Shown: positions 1 through 8,727 of the stretch, one piece after another | Position numbering within the stretch: position 1 is the stretch's first letter | How the letters are laid out: each line of letters opens with the position of its first letter | Source: Sinorhizobium psoraleae | Lineage (GTDB): Bacteria; Pseudomonadota; Alphaproteobacteria; Rhizobiales; Rhizobiaceae | DNA length: 64,000 bases | Reading direction: 5' to 3' | Assembly: GCF_013283645.1 (NCBI RefSeq) | Contig: NZ_JABEKV010000003.1 | Coordinates: forward strand, 620,001 to 684,000 | Position numbers and translations under genes: made by a program | The notes under the pieces: generated by a model | What the model was told of the DNA's origin: nothing | Databases searched by the model: none | What the model saw: the letters and a program-made list of their open reading frames with translations, nothing else

Positions 1-174
1 ACCCTTTGCGGCTGCAACGGTCCGGCGTCGTCGATCGTCCCCGATATTCAGCGGGCCGACCAACCTCCTGCCCAAGAACAGGTTCACGGGATTTCCGCAC
101 TCACGCACACGTCATTTCGCCGCTCGGAACAGATCGGGAAGTGCGGCGTTTCTTCCGATCGGCGGAGATCTGCG
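1..174. other. Left-edge non-coding stretch
   Basis: No credible gene is visible before the cytochrome c start. Open frames here run through the cytochrome gene in other frames and resemble no protein family. The last bases carry a GGAGAT ribosome-binding site for the ATG at 175. The first bases contain CCTTTGCGGCTGCA, which could be the end of one of the palindromic repeats found elsewhere, but too little is inside the window to say. Confidence 0.5.
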
Positions 175-1563
175 ATGTGGGCCTTGAGGGCGGCGATCGT
201 TTTCGTAGCGGCCATAGTTGTGGCTGCAGGTGTGTTCTTCCTGTTGGCGTGGCGTTCCGAGATCCCCGAGGACGCCGCTGCTGCGGAGGCGAGTTTCGCC
301 CCGGATCTCGTCGCGAAGGGCGCGCAATTGGCGGCACTCGGCAATTGCATCGCGTGCCACACCGTTCCCGGCAAACCCGCATTTTCGGGCGGCCTCGCCG
401 TGCCGACCCCTTTTGGCACGATTTACTCCACCAACATCACCCCCGATCGTGAAACGGGCATCGGCGGCTGGAGCGAGGCGGCCTTCCAGCGCGCCATGAA
501 CGAGGGCGTCGACCGGAACGGCAGCCACCTCTATCCAGCATTCCCCTACGACCATTTCACGCGCGTCTCGGAAGAGGACAATCGCGCTCTCTATGCCTTC
601 CTGATGACGCGTGCCGCGGTAAAGGCTGAAGCTCCTGAGAACGATCTCCAGTTCCCGCTGACGTTCCGCCCCCTCCTTGCCGGCTGGAAGCTGCTCTTCT
701 TCGACAGGGGCGAACTGGAACCGGACAGCGGTCAGAGCGAGGCGTGGACGCGCGGGCGCTATCTTGCCGAAGGGCTTGGCCACTGTGGCGCTTGCCACAC
801 GCCACGCAACGCCTTCGGCGCTGAAGATCGCGACCGGAACTTCGGCGGCGGCGAGGCGGAGGGCTGGCAGGCTTACGCGATCAACAAGGATTCCAAGGCT
901 CCTATCCCGTGGGACGAGCAAAGCCTCGCCTTTTACCTGCGCAACGGCTGGCATGAATTCCACGGCGTTTCACGCGGACCGATGGCCGAGGTAACGGGCA
1001 ACCTCTCGGCCCTTCCGGATAGCGATATCATGGCGATCGCCACCTATGTCACGTCGATCATGGGCGATCCGACGCCCGAACGCGGGCAAAAGGCTGCGCA
1101 ATTGCGCGAGCAGTTCGAAGGGGATCGCCTGGAGCAGACCGCCGATAGCCAGAGTTCGCTCGTGAGTGCTTCCGGGACCGGTTCGGGCGAAGCGATCTAT
1201 ATTGCCGCCTGTGCAAGTTGCCATGAAGGCCGCCAGCGCCAGCCCTTCGGCGGCCTGAACTTCGAACTCAGCACCGCCGTCAATGCGCCGAACCCGCAAA
1301 ACATCGTCAACATCGTCCTGTTCGGCCTTCCGCCGGCGGACGGTGAGGCCAGCGCGGTGATGCCGGCCTTCCGACATCTGCTCAATGACCAACAGGTGGC
1401 CGACGTTCTCGCTTACATGCGCGAGCGCTTCTCCGAGGAGCCGGCGTGGGCGGGCCTCGTGGAACTGGTCGCCAATACCCGTTCCGGCGCGCACAAGGTG
1501 ACCGTCCGGCCGTCGGACGGCATTGAAAGGGCGCCACACAATGTCGGTGCCGAGGAGGGATGA
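175..1563 (+). CDS. Membrane-anchored triheme cytochrome c, electron acceptor of a molybdenum hydroxylase
   Basis: The 462-residue protein has an N-terminal hydrophobic helix (about residues 5-26) and three CXXCH haem c sites: CIACH at 58-62, CGACH at 204-208 and CASCH at 346-350. This three-haem layout is that of the cytochrome subunit of periplasmic alcohol, aldehyde and isoquinoline-type dehydrogenases. It probably takes electrons from the molybdopterin enzyme encoded next and passes them to the respiratory chain at the outer face of the inner membrane. Its stop overlaps the start of the 2Fe-2S gene (ATGATGA), so the three genes are very likely one operon. The start is supported by GGAGAT about 8 nt upstream. 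The donor enzyme's substrate cannot be read from this gene. Confidence 0.9.
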   Translation: MWALRAAIVFVAAIVVAAGVFFLLAWRSEIPEDAAAAEASFAPDLVAKGAQLAALGNCIACHTVPGKPAFSGGLAVPTPFGTIYSTNITPDRETGIGGWSEAAFQRAMNEGVDRNGSHLYPAFPYDHFTRVSEEDNRALYAFLMTRAAVKAEAPENDLQFPLTFRPLLAGWKLLFFDRGELEPDSGQSEAWTRGRYLAEGLGHCGACHTPRNAFGAEDRDRNFGGGEAEGWQAYAINKDSKAPIPWDEQSLAFYLRNGWHEFHGVSRGPMAEVTGNLSALPDSDIMAIATYVTSIMGDPTPERGQKAAQLREQFEGDRLEQTADSQSSLVSASGTGSGEAIYIAACASCHEGRQRQPFGGLNFELSTAVNAPNPQNIVNIVLFGLPPADGEASAVMPAFRHLLNDQQVADVLAYMRERFSEEPAWAGLVELVANTRSGAHKVTVRPSDGIERAPHNVGAEEG

Positions 1564-2063
1564 TGAGCATATCGCTGACAGTAAACGGCAGCCCGCATCA
1601 GGTCGACGCCGATCCGTCGACGCCTCTGCTCTACGTCCTTCGCGACGACCTGGCCTTGAACGGTGCCAAATACGGCTGCGGGCTCGGCCAGTGCGGCTCC
1701 TGCACCGTGGTGGTGGATGGCGAGGCGGTGCTTTCCTGCATGGTGCCGATCATGCTGCTGGAGGGACGGGAAATCACGACCATCGAAGGTTTAGGCACGA
1801 TCGACGAGCCGGGGCCGCTGCAACAGGCGTTCATCGAGCTGCAGGCGGCGCAATGCGGTTACTGCATTCCGGGCATGATGATGAGTGCGCACGCGCTCTT
1901 GCGCCGGAATGCGCAGCCAAGCGACGAGGACATCCGCGAGGCGCTGGCGACGAACCTCTGTCGTTGCGGCACGCATATGCGGATTCTCGCCGCGATCAGA
2001 CGGGCAGGCGAATTGATGAAGGCCGCCTCCTTGCCCGAGTCCGATGAAGGGAGGGCAGGCTGA
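1560..2063 (+). CDS. 2Fe-2S subunit of xanthine oxidase-family molybdenum hydroxylase (IorA/CoxS-like)
   Basis: The 167-residue protein has the two iron-sulfur domains of the small subunit of xanthine-oxidase-family enzymes. A plant-ferredoxin-like cluster uses C40, C45, C48 and C60 (CGLGQCGSC), and a helical domain uses C99, C102, C134 and C136 (QCGYC and LCRCG). It carries electrons from the molybdenum centre of the next gene product to the cytochrome c encoded before it. ATG codons lie at 1560 and 1563; either is possible. The gene overlaps both neighbours by 4 bp or less, showing tight translational coupling. The two-subunit (small plus large, no FAD subunit) layout with a cytochrome points to the isoquinoline 1-oxidoreductase/aldehyde dehydrogenase type. 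Confidence 0.93.
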   Translation: MMSISLTVNGSPHQVDADPSTPLLYVLRDDLALNGAKYGCGLGQCGSCTVVVDGEAVLSCMVPIMLLEGREITTIEGLGTIDEPGPLQQAFIELQAAQCGYCIPGMMMSAHALLRRNAQPSDEDIREALATNLCRCGTHMRILAAIRRAGELMKAASLPESDEGRAG

Positions 2064-4315
2064 TGAGCATCCTCCAGGGCCAAATCACTCGCCGCAGCGT
2101 GATCGTCGGCACCGGCTGTCTCGTTGTCAGCTTTTCGCTTGGCCGCGCGTTTGCCCAAGCGCCTGCGGCGCCGGCACCGCCGACGACGCCACCGGCACCA
2201 CCCGCGTCCCTGCCGGGCAGCCTTGACGACGACCGCTTCCTCGATTCCTGGATCCGGATTGATCCCGACAATTCGATTACCGTCTTCACCGGCAAGGCAG
2301 AGCTCGGCCAAGGCATCCGCACCGCCCTTCTGCAGGTTGCTGCCGAAGAGCTGGAGGTGGACCCCGTGGACATCGAGTTCATCACGGCCGACACCGGCCG
2401 CACGCCGAACGAAGGCTTCACGGCCGGCAGCCAGTCGATGCAAAACAGCGGTACCGCAATCAGGAACGCGGCAGCACAGGTGCGCGCGCTGCTTTTGGCG
2501 GAAGCCGCCAAGCGCTTCGGCATAGCGCCGACGGAGCTCAAGGCCGAAAACAAATCCGTGCTGGCAAAAGACGGGAGAAGCGTCACCTATGGCGAACTTG
2601 TTTCCGGCGAGATGCTGCACGTGGAAGCGCAGCCGCAGTCGGCCTTGAAGCAGCCCGGTACCTTCCGCGTGATGGGCAAACCGCTTCCTCGCGTCGATAT
2701 CCCGGCGAAGGTGACGGGCCAGCCCGCCTATGTGCACGACCTGCGTCTGGATGGCATGCTGCATGCGCGTGTCGTGCGTCCCCCGAGCTCGGCAGCTACG
2801 TTGACGGAAATCGATCAAGGCGCGGCCGAGGCGATGCCGGGCGTCGTCTCCGTCGTGCGCGACGGCAACTTCCTTGCCGTCGTTGCCGAGAAGGAATTTC
2901 AGGCGGTAAATGCCATGCGGACGTTGGCAGAGGCCGCGCGGTGGGAGGAAAGGGAGACGCTCCCCGATCAGACCGACCTGCCGGCGGAACTGCAAAGGCT
3001 CGAGCGCGAGGTGGGAACCGTTGCCGAGGCGGGCGTGCTCTCATCCGACGGCAAGGTGTTCGAGGCGACCTACACGCGGCCCTATCAGATCCATGGCTCG
3101 ATCGGCCCCTCCTGCGCCGTCGCGCAGATGAAGGCGGACGGGACATTGGACGTCTGGTCGCACACGCAAGGGGTCTTTCCCGATCGTGCGGCGATCGCCG
3201 AGATGCTCGCCATGCCGGAAGAAAAGGTCCATGTCATCCATATGGAAGGGTCGGGATGCTACGGCCACAATGGTGCCGACGACGCAGCTGCCGATGCCGC
3301 GCTCATCGCCACCAAGGTTTCCGGAAAACCGGTTCGGGTTCAGTGGATGCGCGAGCAGGAGCACAGCTGGGAGCCTTATGGCCCGGCGATGCTCATGAAA
3401 GTCAGCGCGACACTCGACGATCAAGGCAGGATCGCGAGCTGGGCTTATGATCTCTGGAGCAATACCCACTCCACGCGTCCTGGCGGTGCCGGTGCGCTGC
3501 TCGCAGCGCGCCACAAGGCTCAAGCCTTCCAGCCGGAGCCGGCCGAGCTCAGAATCAGTCCCTCCGGCAACGGCGACCGAAACGCCAATCCGCTCTACAC
3601 CATTCCGAACAAGCGTGTGCTTTGGCACTTCCTGCCCGACATGCCGCTGCGCGTCTCGGCGCTCCGGGCGCTGGGCGGCTATGCCAATGTCTTCGCGATC
3701 GAAAGCACGATCGACGAACTGGCACTGATGGCCGGATCCGACCCGGTCGAATTCCGGTTGCGGCACATGGAGGATCCGCGTGCGCGTGCCGTCATCGAAC
3801 TGGCTGCAGAGCGCTTCGGCTGGGACAAGGCCCAGATGCCGAGGAATCGCGGACGCGGCTTCGGCTTCGCGCGCTACAAGAACCTGGCTGCTTACCTGGC
3901 GGTGGCGATGGAAGCGGAAGTCGAGCCGGAGACCGGGCGCGTTCGCGTGATACGCGCCGTGTCCGCCATCGACAGCGGCGAGATCGTCAATCCGGACGGC
4001 ATCCGCAATCAGACAGAAGGCGGGATCCTGCAATCCATCAGCTGGACGCTCTACGAGGCCGTGGCATTCGACAGGACGAGGATTACCAGCACCGACTGGT
4101 CGAGCTATCCGATCCTTCGTTTTGCGAGTGTCCCGGACAGCGTCGAGGTGCATATTGTCGAGCGCCCCGGGGAACCGTTCCTCGGTACCGGCGAGGCAGC
4201 CCAGGGACCTGCGGCCGCGGCTGTCGCCAATGCGATCAGGAACGCCACCGGCAAGCGTCTCTATGATTTGCCATTTACGAGAGAGCGACTACGAAACGCG
4301 GTCGGACGCGCTTGA
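2063..4315 (+). CDS. Molybdopterin-binding large subunit, isoquinoline 1-oxidoreductase/aldehyde dehydrogenase type (IorB-like)
   Basis: The 750-residue protein begins with a twin-arginine signal (TRRSVIVGTG followed by a hydrophobic stretch and an Ala-rich cleavage region), so it is probably exported folded, with its small subunit, to the periplasm. The body has the Mo-pterin domains of the xanthine oxidase family, including a GQG segment near residue 89 and the C-terminal GTGEAAQGP segment, whose Glu is the expected catalytic base. The length fits IorB rather than three-subunit hydroxylases. It would hydroxylate an aldehyde or N-heterocycle using water. No maturation gene (XdhC/CoxI-like) is seen in this window. 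The substrate is unknown. Confidence 0.9.
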   Translation: MSILQGQITRRSVIVGTGCLVVSFSLGRAFAQAPAAPAPPTTPPAPPASLPGSLDDDRFLDSWIRIDPDNSITVFTGKAELGQGIRTALLQVAAEELEVDPVDIEFITADTGRTPNEGFTAGSQSMQNSGTAIRNAAAQVRALLLAEAAKRFGIAPTELKAENKSVLAKDGRSVTYGELVSGEMLHVEAQPQSALKQPGTFRVMGKPLPRVDIPAKVTGQPAYVHDLRLDGMLHARVVRPPSSAATLTEIDQGAAEAMPGVVSVVRDGNFLAVVAEKEFQAVNAMRTLAEAARWEERETLPDQTDLPAELQRLEREVGTVAEAGVLSSDGKVFEATYTRPYQIHGSIGPSCAVAQMKADGTLDVWSHTQGVFPDRAAIAEMLAMPEEKVHVIHMEGSGCYGHNGADDAAADAALIATKVSGKPVRVQWMREQEHSWEPYGPAMLMKVSATLDDQGRIASWAYDLWSNTHSTRPGGAGALLAARHKAQAFQPEPAELRISPSGNGDRNANPLYTIPNKRVLWHFLPDMPLRVSALRALGGYANVFAIESTIDELALMAGSDPVEFRLRHMEDPRARAVIELAAERFGWDKAQMPRNRGRGFGFARYKNLAAYLAVAMEAEVEPETGRVRVIRAVSAIDSGEIVNPDGIRNQTEGGILQSISWTLYEAVAFDRTRITSTDWSSYPILRFASVPDSVEVHIVERPGEPFLGTGEAAQGPAAAAVANAIRNATGKRLYDLPFTRERLRNAVGRA

Positions 4316-4328
4316 TCTACTGCCGTTT

Positions 4329-4388
4329 CCTTAAATCGTAGCCGATTGGCGTCCTTTGCGCGTCGAATAAGACGCGGGGCGCTGTAGG
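4329..4388. repeat. Interspersed palindromic repeat, internally deleted copy (family A)
   Basis: The copy starts with CCTTAAATCG, the left arm of hairpin 1 of the full repeat at 60362-60463 read on the minus strand. It jumps straight into hairpin 2, where GCGCGTC and GACGCG flank GAATAA, and ends GGGCGCTGTAGG. The linker with CAGCAATTCAAAGTGCTACAG present in other copies is missing, so it looks like a deletion derivative. It sits 14 bp after the molybdopterin subunit stop codon and may affect transcript ends. Confidence 0.75.
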
Positions 4389-4760
4389 GGCCAGACCGAG
4401 CGGACTGCCCCAATCGCGTCCGCGTGCCGCCGCTTTGAACAATGATCTCGAACAACTGGTCGTTCAACCCGCCTGTGCGGAAACCTCGCGGCGCGGGTCG
4501 TCCAGCGGGCCGATGCCGTCTGTACCGGCCCCGACGGAGATAGGTCCTCTCCGAGCCGGCGCTTCTTGCCTTTCCAGAACACGATGACGGGCAGGCAAAT
4601 ACGGGCGGAAAGACTGGTTGCGCCAAGGTCGCTGCAGTCAGGGCCTGCATCATGGGAAACTCTTCTCCTCTAACGGCGCGGAATAGAACTTCGTTCCTAT
4701 AAATCACAAAAATTATAGATTTAGATGATGACATCTGAAGCGGCGCCGACGGAGGTCAAG
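4389..4760. other. Intergenic region upstream of the FMN reductase
   Basis: No family-like protein is encoded on either strand. The right part (about 4680-4725) is clearly AT-richer than its surroundings (TATAAATCACAAAAATTATAG), as expected for a promoter ahead of the 4761-9498 operon. GGAGG at 4751-4755 is the ribosome-binding site for the ATG at 4761. Confidence 0.5.
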
Positions 4761-5318
4761 ATGCCGGATAAAAGAGTAGCCGGAATCTCGGGAAACATCA
4801 CACGCCCGTCCAAAACCCGGGGGTTCGTCGATCATATCGTTCATCGGCTCGCGCTGAGCATCGGGGCTTCCGCACAGACATTCGACATCGAGGACTTCGG
4901 TCCCTCGCTTCCCAATGCGAGGCGGTTGGACGATCTCGCCCCAGAAGCACGATACCTTGTCAGCCAGGTGATCGAGGCTGATGTGCTGGTCGTCGGCTCA
5001 CCGACTTTCAAAGGCAGCTACACCGGGCTCTTCAAGCACTGCTTCGACCTCTTCGATCCGACGTCGTTGCGCGGCAAGCCGATCATCATCGCGGCGACGG
5101 GCGGTGGCGAACGTCATTCGCTGATCGTGGAGCATCAGCTACGCCCTCTGTTCGGCTTCTTTGAAGCCCTTGCGATGCCGACGGCAATCTATGCGTCGGA
5201 CAAGGACTTTGCGGACGGCGTCCTGTTCTCCGAAGCGATCCATGCGCGGGTAGGACAGGCGGTCGACGAAGCGACGCGGGCTGTGGCGCGCTCCGATTGG
5301 CGGAGCATCGCTGCCTAG
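4761..5318 (+). CDS. NADPH-dependent FMN reductase (MsuE/SsuE-like)
   Basis: The 185-residue flavodoxin-fold reductase has GISGNITRPSKT at the N-terminus (phosphate loop), the GSPTFKGSYTGLFKHCFD segment typical of the family, and a following ATGGGERHS motif. It should supply reduced FMN to the flavin-dependent monooxygenase encoded next. An in-frame ATG lies at 4725, but the ATG at 4761 is preceded by GGAGG at 5-bp spacing and begins the conserved domain, so it is chosen. It leads an operon with the monooxygenase and an SsuCAB-like importer, a layout typical of organosulfur desulfurisation loci. Confidence 0.88.
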   Translation: MPDKRVAGISGNITRPSKTRGFVDHIVHRLALSIGASAQTFDIEDFGPSLPNARRLDDLAPEARYLVSQVIEADVLVVGSPTFKGSYTGLFKHCFDLFDPTSLRGKPIIIAATGGGERHSLIVEHQLRPLFGFFEALAMPTAIYASDKDFADGVLFSEAIHARVGQAVDEATRAVARSDWRSIAA

Positions 5319-5385
5319 AGCCAGAACAGACATCGTGAAGCAACCATCAACTCGTGGCCGATCGGCCAAATTCTCGGAGGGTTCA

Positions 5386-6735
5386 ATGACCAGAAAGATC
5401 AAGCTCGGCGCCTTTCTGCCCGGTGGCGGCCAGCATGTCGCCGCCTGGAGACACCCGGAGGCTCCGGCAGACGGCGCCACAAGTTTCGAATTCCACAAGA
5501 GGCTTGCACAGACAGCGGAGCGCGGCCTGTTCGACGCCTACTTCCTGGCGGACAATCTCTCCGTAGGACTAGGAGGGCGTGAAGGCGGGAACGCCAAGAT
5601 CGCGGGGTTCGAACCCGTTACGCTCTTTGCTGCACTCGCGCCGCTCACGACGCATCTCGGCTTCATCGCGACCGCGTCAACCACCTACGAGGAGCCCTAT
5701 ACGCTCGCTCGCAAATTCGCTTCGCTCGACCTTCTTTCCGGCGGCCGGGCAGGGTGGAACGTGGTGACATCGGCGGGAGATGACACGGCTCGCAATTTCA
5801 ACAGGGAAACGCAGCCAAGCCATGCCGAGCGCTATGAGCGGGCGCACGAGCATGTCGAAACGGTCAAGGCGCTCTGGGACAGCTGGGAGGACGACGCCTT
5901 CATCCGCGACAAGGCGACCGGCCGCTTTTTCGACGCCGGACGCGTTCACGACATCAATCATCGGGGCAAGCATTTTTCGGTGAAAGGGCCGCTGAACGTG
6001 CCGCGCCCGATACAGGGCCATCCGGTTGTCGTCCAGGCGGGACAATCGGAGGACGGACGCAGGCTTGCCGCCGCGACAGCGGAAGTGATCTTCACCGCGC
6101 ACCAGAATCTGAGTTCCGCCCAGGAGTTCTACCGGGACATCAAGGCGCGCGTCCAACGGGCGGGACGTAACCCCGAGCACGTGCTCATCATGCCGGGGGT
6201 CGCGCCCTTTGTCGGCCGAACCGAAGAAGAAGCGCGCAGCAAGTACGATCGGCTCAATGCGCTGATCGTGCCTGAAGACGGCGTCGCCCTGCTCAACGGA
6301 TTGACCGGCGGAACGCTCGATCTCACGGGATATCCGCTCGACGGTCCGCTTCCCGTCAGCCAGGAGACGGAAGGCATGAAGAGCCGCCAGGCGTTGATCC
6401 GCAAGATCGCCGACGAGCACGGCTTCACGATCCGGCAGCTCTACCAGTGGATCGCGACGGCGAGAGGACATTACACCGTCGTCGGCAGCGTCGAGCAGGT
6501 CGCCGACCAGCTCGAGGAGTGGTTCCGCAACGAAGCCGCGGACGGGTTCAACATTCTGCCGCCGTGGCTTCCCGGCGCGCTCGACGATTTTGTCGATCTG
6601 GTGATCCCCGAACTGCAGCGTCGCGGGCTGTTCCGAACCGCATACGAAGGCCGCACGCTTCGCGAAAACCTCGGCCTCCCCAGACCGGCAAACCCGTGGA
6701 CGCAATCGCGCGAGACCGTTCAGGCCGCCGAATGA
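5386..6735 (+). CDS. FMNH2-dependent monooxygenase, NtaA/SnaA/DszA family (luciferase-like)
   Basis: The 449-residue protein belongs to the bacterial luciferase-like superfamily. It shows the NtaA/SnaA/DszA opening (KIKLGAFLPGGGQHVAAWRHP), the AERGLFDAYFLADN segment, GRAGWNVVTS and SGQ-like PVVVQAGQSEDGR motifs. It is a two-component oxygenase that uses FMNH2 and O2 to cleave a C-N or C-S bond, or to oxidise a sulfone or amine. The FMN reductase just upstream is the likely partner. An in-frame ATG exists at 5335, but GGAGG at 5376-5380 supports the ATG at 5386. The exact substrate (sulfonate, sulfone, nitrilotriacetate-like) cannot be told from sequence. Confidence 0.88.
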   Translation: MTRKIKLGAFLPGGGQHVAAWRHPEAPADGATSFEFHKRLAQTAERGLFDAYFLADNLSVGLGGREGGNAKIAGFEPVTLFAALAPLTTHLGFIATASTTYEEPYTLARKFASLDLLSGGRAGWNVVTSAGDDTARNFNRETQPSHAERYERAHEHVETVKALWDSWEDDAFIRDKATGRFFDAGRVHDINHRGKHFSVKGPLNVPRPIQGHPVVVQAGQSEDGRRLAAATAEVIFTAHQNLSSAQEFYRDIKARVQRAGRNPEHVLIMPGVAPFVGRTEEEARSKYDRLNALIVPEDGVALLNGLTGGTLDLTGYPLDGPLPVSQETEGMKSRQALIRKIADEHGFTIRQLYQWIATARGHYTVVGSVEQVADQLEEWFRNEAADGFNILPPWLPGALDDFVDLVIPELQRRGLFRTAYEGRTLRENLGLPRPANPWTQSRETVQAAE

Positions 6736-6759
6736 AACGCCAAAGAGGAGGGCTCGCAG

Positions 6760-7599
6760 ATGAGCTTGCAGGATGTCGATAGATCAATCCTCGGCGCCGC
6801 CGATGGCGCGAAGGCCGAAGAGTATTTTCAGCGGGCAGGCATAAAACTTCGCCACTGGCTGTCGCGCTACGGGGTTCTGCTCGCCTTCCTCGTCTTGTGG
6901 CAAGCTGCCAGCAGCAACGGTTGGCTCAATCCCGCCGTTTTCCCGCCGATCGACGCGATCCTTTCTGCCATGTGGACAGGTGTCTTCGGCGGAGCCCTGC
7001 TCGACGATATCGCCATCAGCCTTCAACGATCCGGTCTGGCGTTCGTCGCGGCCGTGGTTGTGGCGATACCGCTCGGGCTCTTCATGGGACAGGTACGCCC
7101 AATCGAGAACGCACTCGACCCGATCCTTCAGCTGTTCAGGCAGACATCGGCGCTCGCGCTCTATCCGGTGTTCATCCTGCTCCTCGGGCTTGGTGAGGCA
7201 TCCAAGGTTTTCGTCATCTTCTGGGCGACATTGTTTCCGCTGCTTTTGAACACGATCAGCGGGGTCAAGGAAGTGGATTCGAAGCTGATCGAGATGGCGC
7301 GTGTCTACGGGGCGTCTCGGTCGACCGTGTTCCGGCGTGTCGTCCTGCCCGGAGCCATTCCCTCCATCTTCGTCGGCCTGCGATTGAGCGCCACGACCGC
7401 ACTCCTGTTGCTGATCGCCTCCGAGATGATCGGCGCGAACAAGGGGGTCGGCTTCCAGGTCATGAACGCCCAGTACAACTTCCAGATACCCCTCATGTTC
7501 GCGGCGATCTTCATCCTCGCGGGGCTTGGGCTCATCGCCAACTACGCTCTTGTGTTCGCGCAGCGCCGCCTGTGCCGCTGGAGTGATGTTTCGATCTAA
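6760..7599 (+). CDS. ABC transporter permease, SsuC/TauC type
   Basis: The 279-residue inner-membrane protein has about six hydrophobic segments and the inward-facing EAA loop (VDSKLIEMARVYGASRSTVFRRVVLPGAIPSIFVGL) that contacts the ATPase. Length and motif place it in the nitrate/sulfonate/taurine permease family. A strong GAGGAGG site lies 8 nt before the ATG. It works with the binding protein (7729) and ATPase (8728) as one importer, likely delivering the substrate of the adjacent monooxygenase. Confidence 0.92.
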   Translation: MSLQDVDRSILGAADGAKAEEYFQRAGIKLRHWLSRYGVLLAFLVLWQAASSNGWLNPAVFPPIDAILSAMWTGVFGGALLDDIAISLQRSGLAFVAAVVVAIPLGLFMGQVRPIENALDPILQLFRQTSALALYPVFILLLGLGEASKVFVIFWATLFPLLLNTISGVKEVDSKLIEMARVYGASRSTVFRRVVLPGAIPSIFVGLRLSATTALLLLIASEMIGANKGVGFQVMNAQYNFQIPLMFAAIFILAGLGLIANYALVFAQRRLCRWSDVSI

Positions 7600-7683
7600 T
7601 GCATGTCGCCGGAAAGTGTGCAGCGGTTTCGGGACAACGACATGCACGCAAACAAAGACCTAAAGCGCGTGCGACGCGCTTTA
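7600..7683. repeat. Double-hairpin intergenic element (rhizobial mosaic type)
   Basis: The element begins one base after the permease stop. TGCATGTCG (7600-7608) pairs with CGACATGCA (7638-7646), and a second 9-bp stem follows, TAAAGCGCG (7661-7669) with CGCGCTTTA (7675-7683), loop TGCGA. Neither hairpin is followed by a T-run, so it is not a classical terminator. It sits between permease and binding-protein genes, where an RNA structure could stabilise or separate parts of the transcript. Confidence 0.75.
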
Positions 7684-7728
7684 GCACTGCGCTTCGAGTT
7701 CACCTCTTCAACAAGGAAAGACGAATAT

Positions 7729-8718
7729 ATGGCCATCTCCATACGCTCCCTCGGTCTTGGCACCGTGCTTGCCATCGGCCTCTCCGGATATGCGGCGGCG
7801 CAGTCGCCCGATCAGGTGACCCTGCGCTACCTGGCGAGCCATGGCAGCCTATCGGCGCACGAGCTCGCGTCCGAGCTTGGCTATTTCGACGGCACGGGTA
7901 TCAAGCTCGAGAACGTCGGCTATGCGAGCGGCGGCCCGGAGTCGCTCTTCGGGCTCGCATCCGGTAGCGTCGACATAGGGTCTGCAGCGACGTCGGCTGT
8001 CATCAACTCGATCGCCAGCGGCAACGATTTTGTCGCCGCCTATCCGACCAACGGCATCAACGAGCAGGTCAAGAGCATCTTCTACGTGCTCGAGGACAGC
8101 CCGATCAAATCCATCGAGGATATTGCCGGCAAGACCATTGCGGTGAATACGCTCGGCGCCCATCTCGACTATGCGATACGGGAAGCGCTGCACAGCAAGG
8201 GCTTGCCGCAGAATGCCGCCAACCTCGTCACCGTGCCAGGTCCGCAGCTGGAGCAGACGTTGCGCTCGAAGCAGGTCGACATCGCGGCTGTCGGATATTG
8301 GCAGGCAACGTTCAACGGCCAGATCGTAGCCAATGGCGGCGTACGCGCGGTCTTCGATGATACCGACGTGCTTGGTGAGATTGCCGGCGGCTTTGCCGTT
8401 CTTCGCCGCGACTTTGTCGAGGAACACCCGGACGCGGCCAGGAATTTCGTCGAACAGTCCGCCCGCGCGGCCGACTGGTCGAGAGAGAACCCGGAAGAAG
8501 CACGGGCGCTGCTTGCAAAAATTCTCGAGAAACGCGGCGAGAACGGCGCACTGGCCAAGCACTGGACCGGCTTCGGGTTGCGGCCGGGCGCGCGCGCGAC
8601 CGAAAGAGATCTCGATTTCTGGATCGGCGTTCTCGAGCGCGAGGGCAGCCTGCCCCAGGGCAAGTACAAGGCATCCGATCTTCTGCTCCAGACCAGCGCC
8701 AGCGCCGCGGCAAACTGA
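7729..8718 (+). CDS. ABC transporter substrate-binding protein, SsuA/TauA type
   Basis: The 329-residue periplasmic protein has a signal peptide (residues 1-22, ending SGYAAA before QSPDQ) and the SsuA/TauA/NrtA-like fold: LRYLASHG, SGSVDIGSAATSAV and GKTIAVNTLGAHLDY segments. The frame is open from 7603, but that start would place the intergenic hairpins inside the gene and hide the signal peptide. The ATG at 7729, with AAGGAAAG upstream, is chosen. It captures the substrate for the permease at 6760. Similarity to sulfonate binders is by family only. Confidence 0.9.
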   Translation: MAISIRSLGLGTVLAIGLSGYAAAQSPDQVTLRYLASHGSLSAHELASELGYFDGTGIKLENVGYASGGPESLFGLASGSVDIGSAATSAVINSIASGNDFVAAYPTNGINEQVKSIFYVLEDSPIKSIEDIAGKTIAVNTLGAHLDYAIREALHSKGLPQNAANLVTVPGPQLEQTLRSKQVDIAAVGYWQATFNGQIVANGGVRAVFDDTDVLGEIAGGFAVLRRDFVEEHPDAARNFVEQSARAADWSRENPEEARALLAKILEKRGENGALAKHWTGFGLRPGARATERDLDFWIGVLEREGSLPQGKYKASDLLLQTSASAAAN

Positions 8719-8727
8719 GGTCCACTC

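Noticed and set aside
6..452. Plus-strand 148-codon frame at the left edge
   Set aside because: It overlaps the cytochrome c gene in another frame and shows no protein family; Arg-rich shadow composition.
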